Below, piece by piece: positions 20,201 to 26,187 of a DNA stretch of 64,000 bases; position 1 is the first letter of the stretch, and each line of letters begins with the position of its first letter. Under the pieces are notes generated by a model. It was not told the origin of the DNA. It searched no databases and was given only the letters and a program-made list of their open reading frames with translations. The DNA is from Alkalihalobacillus sp047302405 (lineage in GTDB: Bacteria; Bacillota; Bacilli; Bacillales; Bacillaceae_D), in NCBI RefSeq assembly GCF_047302405.1, contig NZ_CP154853.1, forward strand, positions 4,216,001 through 4,280,000, in the 5' to 3' direction. A program made the position numbers and the translations under genes.

Positions 20201-20802
20201 AAAAATCCAGGGTATGGGAACGACTAGTATTAAGTAAACAGCTAGAAGTAGCTCTAAAAGATGGCAAGGAAGTAAAAATATTAGGTACACCTAGAGAAAT
20301 TGAGACTAATTATAATGGATTTGATACAGAAGTTATTCTTCCTTTAGATGATGTTTTATACGACGGTATTAACTTGGATATGCTTAGAATCTTTATTGAG
20401 CATACTGATGGAGAAACAAAAGTAGTACAGGGTGAAATTGTTTATGAAGAAGGACAACCTATTGGAATTAAATTTACTATCAACAAATTTAGTACATTTA
20501 CCATTTTTGAAATGGTTTCGCCAGAAGAAGTAAAGGAAGAAAACATTGAAGACAAAGTTGATTCAGACGATAAAAGAACAGAATCAGACACAGAAGTAGG
20601 AGAAGATGAGCGTGAAGGAGAAGGTGAATTAGATAACGACCAGAAAGAAGAAGACTTGGTGACAGAAGAAGACAATAAGAAAAGCACCGAGTTACCGAAT
20701 ACTGCAACATCTGTTTATAACATATTGTTAATTGGAGTGATATCTTTATTTGTAGGATTATTTTTATTAATTGTACGAACAAGAAGGGATAATTTAATCT
20801 AA
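14230..20802 (+). CDS. giant sortase-anchored surface protein with C-type lectin domain and helical repeats
   Basis: About 2190 residues and, as far as I could see, cysteine-free. Order: signal peptide (1 to about 35); cadherin-like beta region; C-type-lectin-like domain about 146-312 with WIGASDD, E267-P268-N269 and W293-N294-D295, the calcium and sugar-ligand motifs of mannose-type lectins; small beta modules with a recurring NVPxxxTVKLY-like motif (seven copies before residue 1165, interrupted by a possible carbohydrate-binding sandwich about 506-715); a helical array about 1171-1628 with 80-residue units (NQERYTKAGG), FIVAR-like; an unassigned region; an acidic stretch; LPNTA (2155-2159), a membrane helix and RTRRDN. 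LPNTA fits class D or YhcS-type sortases. ATG 14230 is preferred because the in-frame TTG at 14218 touches the AAAGGAG. Adhesion or glycan binding is inferred. Confidence 0.85.
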   Translation: MLRNKTLNKFLKVFLAILIVLSSFANINVQKVIAEGNGIFASSYVPSVEVGGNIGKVDPELSISISDISTLESATVIINNVKQGDKLHFSNQSGITGNYNETNGVLTLSGNATLQNYQAALRSVEFSTTSTNLEERLIVFTIGNALYFEPTQHFYEFVPAQGISWKEAKLAAEERNLYGRQGYLATITSEEENNFVKEKTTGQGWIGASDDYETLNEALGSPTFNSQADAEGKWHWVTGPEKGTQFWSGAANGSSVGGHYHNWLAGEPNNNGSEHFAHIFGPTPPHWGQYGKWNDFSNTEPVNGYIVEYGGLPTDSIKSVTITMNKTLYVVEEVTQTTAPSANNILANVSDQTVEVFDVPSDTTVKLYIGEEEVRTETVTNGHVIFTDITLTPETTVHVTFTEANKAESDKTAKQAQARSTEVEADRIMTDVNTNKVTVKNVLAHSIVTIYNVDTNEKIGEYATGPSNEDAIFTIPNLLDLQKIGVTITKKGELESFVTMIQVTDSSFINPGFEQNLEGWKTYGTVTSTTGGVYSAGQNQWTVEPYQTKMAVLIPSGSSNVFNLVSDELLLSEASKAYILGQFPNTTNFAYIYQDIQLGANESFTMSWNYIATDYSPFNDASFVSFVNIDNPTSVPIVNGVKADVGILGATVLGTGNYSTGDYGSTGWQTASLTADIAGTYRLGFVVFNLSDTALSPYLFVDQEPGITLKNGEPFGPIEKDPTAPPPPGEVEKELTNPPNEDAIIANATDGTVQVKEVPNNTTVKLYKGDELLYTEENVDGTVVFTNVTLNEGETIQVTFTEEDKEESLKIAKAAQVRSQLLKEEDIIANATTNEVHIQNVPANAIVKVYSKEGDLIGFGENENPETSTITLSTEGMDVGKVDVTVTTEGKLESEKQEVLVKNQTEVLLLEKIRANATTNEIIVKDVPQGATVTVYNMSGDKIGEATNGSGSDELIITASNVLDHEQSIQVTLKKPGELESEFLITEATYDPSSAPMPEDIVVNATDNTVDIQNVPAHTTVNLYKFGEDTPIQIKENVSGTIQFVDVPLEEGEIVQVTYTFPKFSESERAEKVAQVRSNQLAEEQVLAESATNVVHVRNVPSGASVIVYDVDGIIVLGEEKNETGQLSNLDIIIYNKSFKTNQTIQISIIEVDKLESKKMNTKAINIAERVKERYVNAGGTTSDIIFMYLEVTEMYLENLLENEVKDRANIKNAVLMVQNAIESLENASKALELANAVKKANEALDKAKANQERYTKAGGSETSPSYKAVKEAELALEEALAATPPNTKAIEKATKKLVEAIEKLEEESKALELENAIQTANEAKDKAKKNQERYTKAGGSETDALYKAVEEAKSALEEALSATPQNTNMIEKATKKLVEAIEKLEKASGALELENAIQAANVAKNEAKVNQERYTKAGGNETAPPYKAVEEAKLALEEALTATPPNTKAIEEATKKLVEAIEKLEKASGALELENAIQAANEAKDKAKKNQERYTKAGGSEKAALYKAVEEAKSALEEALSATPQNTNTIEKATKKLVEAIEKLEKASGALELENAIQAANEAKDKAKTNQERYTKAGGSETAPLYKAVEKAKSALEEALTTTSPNTKAIEKATKRLIDVVNDLEKESNRIIKEKISKEIQNMRSIETARKILKNINISQLEEVDKSELYHQVVEAVIDPKRHISLEIAEDINSIRNAISQLSNEENKKQKLYVRLAEKSIQELVKPDVPKENELFQRSENKAIAQVINQVKDVSSNESLTNLHRLHVDTLSLTKEKAFMFVGDNSWESITVDFQLLLEGDYGSSIYWKSSNSNIILPNGKMGKVNRQNQDRSVIMTAEIKNNNQHLERTFLLVVKSKLVGDIVVEDSRRLVNINMSSNNTNVSAIQRINLLARDSGLILSSIDKLVVDDSIIPAYTTENITIYLSDDKNNLADELAIEIPFDIVQRIAGDLIIKTDQGILSLSKESLLQIQQEGIELFFRIVPLRDKEEKSRVWERLVLSKQLEVALKDGKEVKILGTPREIETNYNGFDTEVILPLDDVLYDGINLDMLRIFIEHTDGETKVVQGEIVYEEGQPIGIKFTINKFSTFTIFEMVSPEEVKEENIEDKVDSDDKRTESDTEVGEDEREGEGELDNDQKEEDLVTEEDNKKSTELPNTATSVYNILLIGVISLFVGLFLLIVRTRRDNLI
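17738..19110 (+). repeat. tandem 240-bp coding repeats (80 codons), one degenerate and five good copies
   Basis: Copies of the NQERYTKAGG unit begin about 17980, 18220, 18460, 18700 and 18940, exactly 240 bp apart with no indel, and a degenerate copy precedes them (VKERYVNAGG near 17738). The first 180 bp of the units at 18241 and 18721 differ at only 4 positions, much closer to each other than to adjacent units, which points to duplication of a two-unit block. Confidence 0.9.
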
Positions 20803-20826
20803 TATATTCGTTAGAAAGCATAGTTT

Positions 20827-20874
20827 CAGCTTGTAGACAAAATCTATTATAGGGTTGTCTACAAGCTGTTTTTT
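20827..20874 (+). terminator. terminator of the surface-protein gene
   Basis: A perfect 14-bp stem (CAGCTTGTAGACAA with TTGTCTACAAGCTG) and a 14-nt loop are followed by six T residues, a strong intrinsic terminator. Confidence 0.9.
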
Positions 20875-20892
20875 GATGATAAAACTCTCAAA

Positions 20893-20921
20893 GTGACATC
20901 CGTTCTCATTTAAGCTATAAT
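20893..20921 (+). promoter_or_regulatory. sigma-A promoter of metNIQ
   Basis: GTGACA (20893-20898), 17 bp, TATAAT (20916-20921), about 47 bp before the first start codon. No S-box riboswitch or T-box lies between this promoter and metN, so regulation by SAM at the leader is not indicated. Confidence 0.65.
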
Positions 20922-20967
20922 AATGAACGTTGTAATCACCTTTCAACCGATAGAAAGGGGTTTTTTT

Positions 20968-21717
20968 ATGATTAAATTACGTCATGTAAGCAAAAATTAC
21001 GCACGGTTTGAGGCCGTTAAATCGGTGTCTTTAACGATAGATAAAAGAGAAATTTATGGAATTATTGGGGCGAGTGGAGCTGGTAAATCAACCTTACTAC
21101 GGTTAATGAATTTATTGGAACCACCAGACACAGGAGAAGTGGAAGTCAATGGTCAAACGTTAACGAGTTTGAACAGTCAAAAGCTTCGCCAAGCTCGGAA
21201 GTCGATTGGGATGATTTTTCAACATTTTAACTTGGTGGCCAATAAAACAGTATACGAAAATGTCGTAGTCTCGTTAGAACTGGCTAATTATCCCAAAAAA
21301 GAACGAAAAAGCCGAGTGATTGAGTGTCTGCAATTTGTTGGATTGGAAAGCTTTATTGATAAATATCCAGCCCAATTAAGCGGAGGACAAAAGCAACGTG
21401 TTGCCATTGCGAGGGCGTTAGCAAATAAACCGCAAGTTTTGTTATGTGACGAACCGACCTCTTCTCTTGATCCGAATACAACAGCAGAAATATTACGTGT
21501 ATTAGATAATATTAATAAAAATCTTGGTGTGACGATTGTGATTGTTAGTCATGAGATGGATGTCATTAAAAGTATTTGTACTCGTGTTACGGTCATGGCT
21601 GATGGAGAAGTTTATGAAACTGTATCAAATGAGCCAAAAGGGATCCCTCAAATTAGCACTGACCCTAAATACTTTGTCGAACAGCTAACTAAGGGTGGTG
21701 AGAGTGACCATGCCTGA
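20968..21717 (+). CDS. metN: MetN-like ABC transporter ATPase lacking the C-terminal NIL domain
   Basis: About 249 residues. Walker A GASGAGKST, signature LSGGQKQRVAIARAL, Walker B LLCDEPTSSLDP and the switch His (SHEMD) are all intact. Usual MetN proteins are about 340 residues because a C-terminal NIL/ACT-like domain binds methionine and inhibits transport; this one ends right after the ATPase fold. The reading frame extends upstream, but ATG 20968 has AAAGGGG 7 nt upstream. With MetI and MetQ it should energise import of methionine or a related amino acid or peptide. Confidence 0.85.
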   Translation: MIKLRHVSKNYARFEAVKSVSLTIDKREIYGIIGASGAGKSTLLRLMNLLEPPDTGEVEVNGQTLTSLNSQKLRQARKSIGMIFQHFNLVANKTVYENVVVSLELANYPKKERKSRVIECLQFVGLESFIDKYPAQLSGGQKQRVAIARALANKPQVLLCDEPTSSLDPNTTAEILRVLDNINKNLGVTIVIVSHEMDVIKSICTRVTVMADGEVYETVSNEPKGIPQISTDPKYFVEQLTKGGESDHA

Positions 21718-22372
21718 GGTATTAGTTCAATATCAAGCTGTGATTTGGCAGGCTATTGGTGAAACTTTTGTTATGGTAGGTGTGTCGATTTTAGCGGCCA
21801 TTCTCTTAGGACTTCCTGTTGGAACATTGCTTTTCTTAAGTCGAAGGGGACAAATTCTGGAGAATCAATTTGTATTCTCAACATTTAATTTGTTGGTTAA
21901 TATTATTCGTTCTTTCCCTTTTTTATTGTTAGTCGTTTTTCTAATCCCATTTACAAGGCTGATCGTTGGAACAGCTATTGGGACAGCAGCGGCGACGATT
22001 CCTCTATCGATTATTGCGATCGCTCATTATTCTCGCTTGGTGGAACAGTCTCTCTTGGATGTACCAAAAGGGGTGATGGAAGCGGCCATTTCAATGGGGG
22101 CTTCTGTGAGGGAAATTATTTTTAAATTCCTTTATGTAGAGGCACGTTCAGGGCTTGTGCTCGGATTGACGACATCGATTATTAGTTTTATTTCCTATTC
22201 GACGATCATGGGAGTGGTCGGAGGTGGAGGAATTGGCGACTTTGCGATTCGATACGGCTATCAACAATTTAAAACAGATCTAATGCTATATGTTATTGTG
22301 ATTATGGTCATACTGGTACAGCTTATCCAATTTACCGGAACAACAGTATCAAGATTGATAGATAAAAGATAA
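21710..22372 (+). CDS. metI: MetI-like ABC transporter permease
   Basis: About 220 residues with five membrane helices and the EAA-type loop EAAISMGASVREIIFKF typical of MetI. ATG 21710 overlaps the end of metN by 8 nt, implying translational coupling; a GTG at 21704 is an alternative. It forms the channel of the importer with the flanking ATPase and lipoprotein. Confidence 0.9.
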   Translation: MPEVLVQYQAVIWQAIGETFVMVGVSILAAILLGLPVGTLLFLSRRGQILENQFVFSTFNLLVNIIRSFPFLLLVVFLIPFTRLIVGTAIGTAAATIPLSIIAIAHYSRLVEQSLLDVPKGVMEAAISMGASVREIIFKFLYVEARSGLVLGLTTSIISFISYSTIMGVVGGGGIGDFAIRYGYQQFKTDLMLYVIVIMVILVQLIQFTGTTVSRLIDKR

Positions 22373-22392
22373 ACAAAAGGAGGATAACGACA

Positions 22393-23223
22393 ATGAAGAA
22401 AATATTCGCGTTAATGTCGGTATTTATATTAATTTTAGCTGCTTGCGGCCAAGATAATGAAACGAATGATGGTGGAGATGTAGCCGATCAAGAGGTAGAA
22501 GAAGTTACATTAAAGATTGCTTCGCTCATCCCGCCAATGACAGAAATCCTTGAGCTGATTCAACCAACATTAGCAGAAGAAGGCATTGAGCTTGAAATTC
22601 TTGTTTTAAGTGATAATGTTCAACCTAATAGTGTTCTTGCAGCAGGTGAAGTAGATGCGAACTTCTTCCAACATGTACCGTATATGGAGGAATTCAATCG
22701 AAACAATGAGGCAGAGCTTGTGCCAATCGTGCCTATTTATTTCGCTAATTATGGTATTTATTCGAAAGAGTATGATTCAATGGATGATTTACCGGAGGGT
22801 GCTACGGTTGCGATTGCTAATGACATTTCAAATATCGATCGTTCATTAGCATTGCTTGCTCAGCATGAAGTGATTACATTGCAAGAAAAAACAGATACTT
22901 ATTATACTCAAGCTGATATTATCGATAATCCAAAAAACTATAATTTTGAAGAAGTCGACTTGTTAATGCTTGCGAGAACATATGATGATGCAGATGCGGT
23001 TGTGATGACTCCTGCGTACGCTTCACCACTTGGATTAACACCAAAAAGTGATGCGCTACTTACGGAAGGAATCGATAATGAATTTGCGATTACATTAGTC
23101 GCTCGTGAAGATAACAAGGATTGGGAGCCCATTCAAAAGCTAGCTGAAGCAATGACGAGTCCAGAAGTACGCCAATTTTTAGAAGAAAATTATGATGAAA
23201 CGGCAATTCCTGCTTTTGAATAA
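22393..23223 (+). CDS. metQ: MetQ/NlpA-family substrate-binding lipoprotein
   Basis: 276 residues with lipobox LAAC (C18) and the NlpA lipoprotein fold: IASLIPPMTEIL, GEVDANFFQHVPYMEEF, PEGATVAIANDISNIDRSLALL. AAAAGGAGG precedes the ATG. It captures substrate for the MetNI pair; methionine is likely from family, though the segment usually reading YGTKS-like differs (YSKEYDSMDD), so a related substrate cannot be excluded. Confidence 0.88.
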   Translation: MKKIFALMSVFILILAACGQDNETNDGGDVADQEVEEVTLKIASLIPPMTEILELIQPTLAEEGIELEILVLSDNVQPNSVLAAGEVDANFFQHVPYMEEFNRNNEAELVPIVPIYFANYGIYSKEYDSMDDLPEGATVAIANDISNIDRSLALLAQHEVITLQEKTDTYYTQADIIDNPKNYNFEEVDLLMLARTYDDADAVVMTPAYASPLGLTPKSDALLTEGIDNEFAITLVAREDNKDWEPIQKLAEAMTSPEVRQFLEENYDETAIPAFE

Positions 23224-23233
23224 GGTTTAAAGT

Positions 23234-23279
23234 AAAGGACGATTCGAGTTGTATTGACAACAATGAATCGTCCTTTTTT
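23234..23279 (+). terminator. terminator of metNIQ
   Basis: A 12-bp stem (AAAGGACGATTC with GAATCGTCCTTT) containing a smaller inner hairpin, followed by a T run. Confidence 0.88.
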
Positions 23280-23378
23280 ATGAATGGAGTACTTTCGCTA
23301 ATTTAATCTTTAAAAGCAGGACTATTGGTGCTCTTACAGAATAAGTTAATGAAAAGGGGAACGAATGGGGGCAAGCTG

Positions 23379-23987
23379 ATGAAAAAGTGGTTCAGAGAGT
23401 TTTTCTTATATCCGGATGTGCTTGTTATGGTGCTGTTAGTTGCCGTTGGTCTTGTGTGGACGGTACCACAGTTGGCGAGTGTCGTAGGTTGGCTTATGCT
23501 GATTGTTGGAATGGCGACATATGCGATGAGTGAGTATGTTGTTCATCGATTTGTTTTCCATATGAGGACACCAAAACAGCCCTTTTTACTAAAATTAATT
23601 AAGCGTTTACATTTTGACCATCACACCGATCCGGAAAAGTTACATTTGCTCTTTTTGCCGCTTTGGTTTAGCTTACCGAGCTTTATCATTATCGGCTCTG
23701 TCGTCTATGCCATTACGTTCAGTTTTCCTTTAACGATCGCTTATTTGACCGGACTGATTATCTACTTTTTATACTATGAGTGGAAGCATTATATAGCTCA
23801 TAGACCGATTCAACCACTGACTAAACTCGGAAAAAAATTAAAAAGAACACATCTGTTACATCACTTCAAAAATGAAAATTATTGGTACGGCGTAACCCAT
23901 ACATCGATTGATCGTACGCTCGGAACATTTAAAGACCAACAGCAAGTAGAGAAGAGTGAAACAGCTAGAAAGTTAGAGAATCGTTAA
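23379..23987 (+). CDS. fatty-acid hydroxylase superfamily membrane protein
   Basis: About 202 residues with four membrane segments and the histidine boxes of the fatty-acid hydroxylase/sterol desaturase superfamily: HRFVFH, HFDHH, HYIAH and HLLHH followed by WYGVTH. These His clusters bind a di-iron centre that hydroxylates lipid or carotenoid-like substrates. The true substrate is unknown. The frame opens upstream, but the ATG at 23379 follows a GGGGG ribosome site 8 nt away, while earlier starts lack one. It stands alone between two terminators, so it is probably a single-gene transcript. Confidence 0.8.
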   Translation: MKKWFREFFLYPDVLVMVLLVAVGLVWTVPQLASVVGWLMLIVGMATYAMSEYVVHRFVFHMRTPKQPFLLKLIKRLHFDHHTDPEKLHLLFLPLWFSLPSFIIIGSVVYAITFSFPLTIAYLTGLIIYFLYYEWKHYIAHRPIQPLTKLGKKLKRTHLLHHFKNENYWYGVTHTSIDRTLGTFKDQQQVEKSETARKLENR

Positions 23988-24022
23988 AAGGTTGTTGAGG
24001 TAGTTTCTCAATAACCTTTTTT
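23986..24022 (+). terminator. terminator of the hydroxylase-family gene
   Basis: A 14-bp stem with one G-U pair (AAAAGGTTGTTGAG with CTCAATAACCTTTT) and a short loop, starting within the stop codon and followed by T residues. Confidence 0.85.
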
Positions 24023-24140
24023 CCTGTGAAAAAATTGATGCATTTCGACGGGCGACTCTAGAATACGTCTTTTATATGCTGATGTTATTATGTACCGTCT
24101 TAAAGGTCGAATTTATATGACTTAAGGAGAAGAACCTCAA

Positions 24141-24352
24141 TCAAAAAAGTTCCATTCTCACCTTTAACTACGAAGGGTCTCAAACAATTAGCTGATTTAT
24201 TTGGGCTTTAGCCGGTTTTTCTTTGACCAAAACGGAGCCAGCGCAATACCCGGAGGCTCCCGGTTCACCCGCGGAACGCGTAGGGTATGGAGCTGGCGGA
24301 GTATAGCTAACTAATGGAACTCTATTTTAACGATTAGACCGTTTTTCAGTAT
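24141..24352. repeat. dispersed structured intergenic repeat, copy A (internally deleted)
   Basis: It shares long blocks with 51467-51733, including TTCTCACCTTTAACTA, GACCAAAACGGAG, CACCCGCGGAACG and TAGACCGTTTTTC. Paired arms GCCAGC (24237-24242) with GCTGGC (24292-24297) and ATACCC (24246-24251) with GGGTAT (24283-24288) form a stem. Relative to the other copy it lacks about 50 bases of the GC-rich centre. The rest of the 24023-24586 gap holds no gene. Confidence 0.8.
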
Positions 24353-24493
24353 CTATACGCTTTTTTCCCTTAGAATCTTCACATATTCATTCCTACTAAT
24401 TCAACCAGTATACGTTTTCTTATTTCATCCAAAAGGCGTGTTTATAAAAGTTCGATTAAATTAATTCCAATTTTTAGTTGAATTTTACTTTAC

Positions 24494-24556
24494 CTGTCGT
24501 AGTAAACATGATAAACTGAAATTACTACGATAGATGAAGTACGACAGTCGAAGTAA
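24494..24556. promoter_or_regulatory. probable PadR operator region
   Basis: CTGTCGTA (24494-24501) pairs with TACGACAG (24540-24547), and inside this CGTAGTAA (24498-24505) pairs with TTACTACG (24522-24529); a third similar TCGAAGTAA lies at 24548-24556. Such nested repeats directly upstream of a padR gene suggest autorepression. Confidence 0.55.
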
Positions 24557-24586
24557 TACAGATTGTCGTGAGAAAGGAGATTCCAT

Positions 24587-24919
24587 TTGATTAGTAGTGA
24601 TGTGATCCGTGGTTATAATGACACGATTATTCTTTATTTGTTATTAGATAATGAATCATACGGTTATGAAATTTCTAAAAGAATTAAAGAACTTTCAGAA
24701 GATAAATATGTAATTAAAGAAACGACCCTTTATTCCGCTTTTAATCGGCTCTTAAAAAATGGTTATATAGAATCTTTTCATAAAGAAGAAACATTCGGTA
24801 AAAGGCGTACTTATTATAAGATTACAAAAGCTGGCTTATCATATTATGAAGAGAAATGCCAGGAGTGGGAGTTAACAAAGGAAGTTATAAATCGATTTAT
24901 TAGGGAGGGGAATGATTAA
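24587..24919 (+). CDS. PadR-family transcriptional regulator
   Basis: 110 residues with the PadR winged helix: LLDNESYGYEISKRI, TLYSAFNRLLKNGYI and KRRTYYKITKAGLSYYEE. The start is TTG, 7 nt after AAAGGAG. Its stop overlaps the next ATG by one base (TAATG), so the two genes are translationally coupled. PadR regulators with this partner usually control membrane-stress or export functions and their own operon; the inverted repeats upstream fit autoregulation. Confidence 0.9.
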   Translation: MISSDVIRGYNDTIILYLLLDNESYGYEISKRIKELSEDKYVIKETTLYSAFNRLLKNGYIESFHKEETFGKRRTYYKITKAGLSYYEEKCQEWELTKEVINRFIREGND

Positions 24920-25893
24920 TGAATACGATCATAAGTTATCTCGATAATATGTTTGGGACACTGCCAAAAACGAGGCAGATGGAGCAGCTAAAAGATGAGT
25001 TATTAGCGAATATGGAGGAGAAGTATTTTGAACTAAAAAAAGATGGGAAATCGGAAAATGAAGCGATTGGAGTAGTCATTTCTGAATTTGGTAATATTGA
25101 TGAAATTATTGAGGAGTTTGAGATTACGATAGATAAGGACGGGGAAGAAGTCTATCCATTACTAACAGAAGAAGATGTGGATACCTATATCGCAACAACT
25201 AAAAAAACGAGTAGACTAATAGGATTTGGAGTATTTTTGTGTATTTTCGGATCTGCTTCACTAGTCTTGGTTCTAAAGCTGATGGAGGAAGGGTATCTCT
25301 CTGGAATAGCAGAAGGAACAAGTCGTATGATCGGGTTTATTCCTTTATTTTTATGTGTCGCCATAGCAGTGGGTTTATTTATTTATAGTGGGATGAAAAT
25401 GGAGAAATTTTCGTTCATTGAGCAAGAAGGAAGCTTTGAATTACCCGATTATCTAAAAAAAGGAATTGAAGATAAAAAGGATGCTTACCAACCTAGGTTT
25501 ATTAAGGCCTTTATTATTGGTGTAACATTCATCATTTTATCCCCGGCTGCTATATTTTTGGCGTTAGCTTTAAATGAGAATGGTTCAAAATACGGGGTAG
25601 TCGTTTTATTATTAATCGTAGCGATAGCGATCTATATCTTCATTCATTTTGGCGGTATAAATGAAGCTTATAAAAAACTTTTGAAAATCAACCCAGTTAC
25701 AAAACAGGAAAAACGAGAAAGTCGTATTATTAGTGCTGTAGCTGTAATCGTCTGGCCGCTAGCCGTTTGTATTTTTTTGATTAGTGGATTAGTCTTTAAT
25801 CAGTGGCATATTAACTGGATTATATTTCCGATAACGGGTATTTTATTCGGGGTTTTCTGTGCAGCCTACAATATTTTGAGGGAAAAGGATTAA
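24919..25893 (+). CDS. HAAS-domain membrane protein paired with PadR
   Basis: 324 residues. The N-terminal 80 residues form the helical HAAS/DUF1700-like domain (QMEQLKDELLANMEEKY, AIGVVISEFGNIDEII) common in proteins encoded with PadR regulators. About six membrane helices follow in three pairs (near 95-155, 195-250, 275-320). It lies in the membrane with a cytoplasmic N-terminal domain. The function of these proteins is not established; they are thought to act in envelope-related sensing or to modulate PadR-controlled genes. Confidence 0.75.
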   Translation: MNTIISYLDNMFGTLPKTRQMEQLKDELLANMEEKYFELKKDGKSENEAIGVVISEFGNIDEIIEEFEITIDKDGEEVYPLLTEEDVDTYIATTKKTSRLIGFGVFLCIFGSASLVLVLKLMEEGYLSGIAEGTSRMIGFIPLFLCVAIAVGLFIYSGMKMEKFSFIEQEGSFELPDYLKKGIEDKKDAYQPRFIKAFIIGVTFIILSPAAIFLALALNENGSKYGVVVLLLIVAIAIYIFIHFGGINEAYKKLLKINPVTKQEKRESRIISAVAVIVWPLAVCIFLISGLVFNQWHINWIIFPITGILFGVFCAAYNILREKD

Positions 25894-25945
25894 TTCAGAG
25901 ATAGGCAAGCCATGGCTGTTTTACTCTAAATTAAGAAAGAACAAT

Positions 25946-25988
25946 AGAAATAGCGTATCAATTCACAATGATTTGGTATGCTATTTCT
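25946..25988 (+). terminator. hairpin after the PadR operon
   Basis: A 16-bp stem with two G-U pairs (AGAAATAGCGTATCAA with TTGGTATGCTATTTCT). The T run after it is weak, so it may terminate only partly. The remainder of 25989-26103 shows nothing else. Confidence 0.6.
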
Positions 25989-26103
25989 TGTTTATGTAAC
26001 AAGGTTTTATTAGAATCAGCAAAGGTTTTAGCATAGGAATTTTACATATAAAACTAATAGTTGAGTGCTAGTGGTTAAGGTTTTAAGTTATGAAATAGTT
26101 TAA

Positions 26104-26160
26104 ATAAAAAAAGGTCGTCTCCATAAACTCATTTTCATGACCTTATGGGACAACCCTTTT
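26104..26160 (-). terminator. terminator of the PTS/kinase/dehydrogenase operon
   Basis: Read on the minus strand, CCATAA pairs with TTATGG and GGTTGTC with GACGACC, interrupted by single-base bulges, followed by seven T residues. Confidence 0.75.
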
Positions 26161-26187
26161 CTTGATGCACTTAAGAATGGCAAGAGC

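Noticed and set aside
20875..20967. S-box or T-box riboswitch before metN
   Set aside because: Only about 45 bp lie between promoter and start, and no conserved riboswitch helices or T-box sequence can be found.
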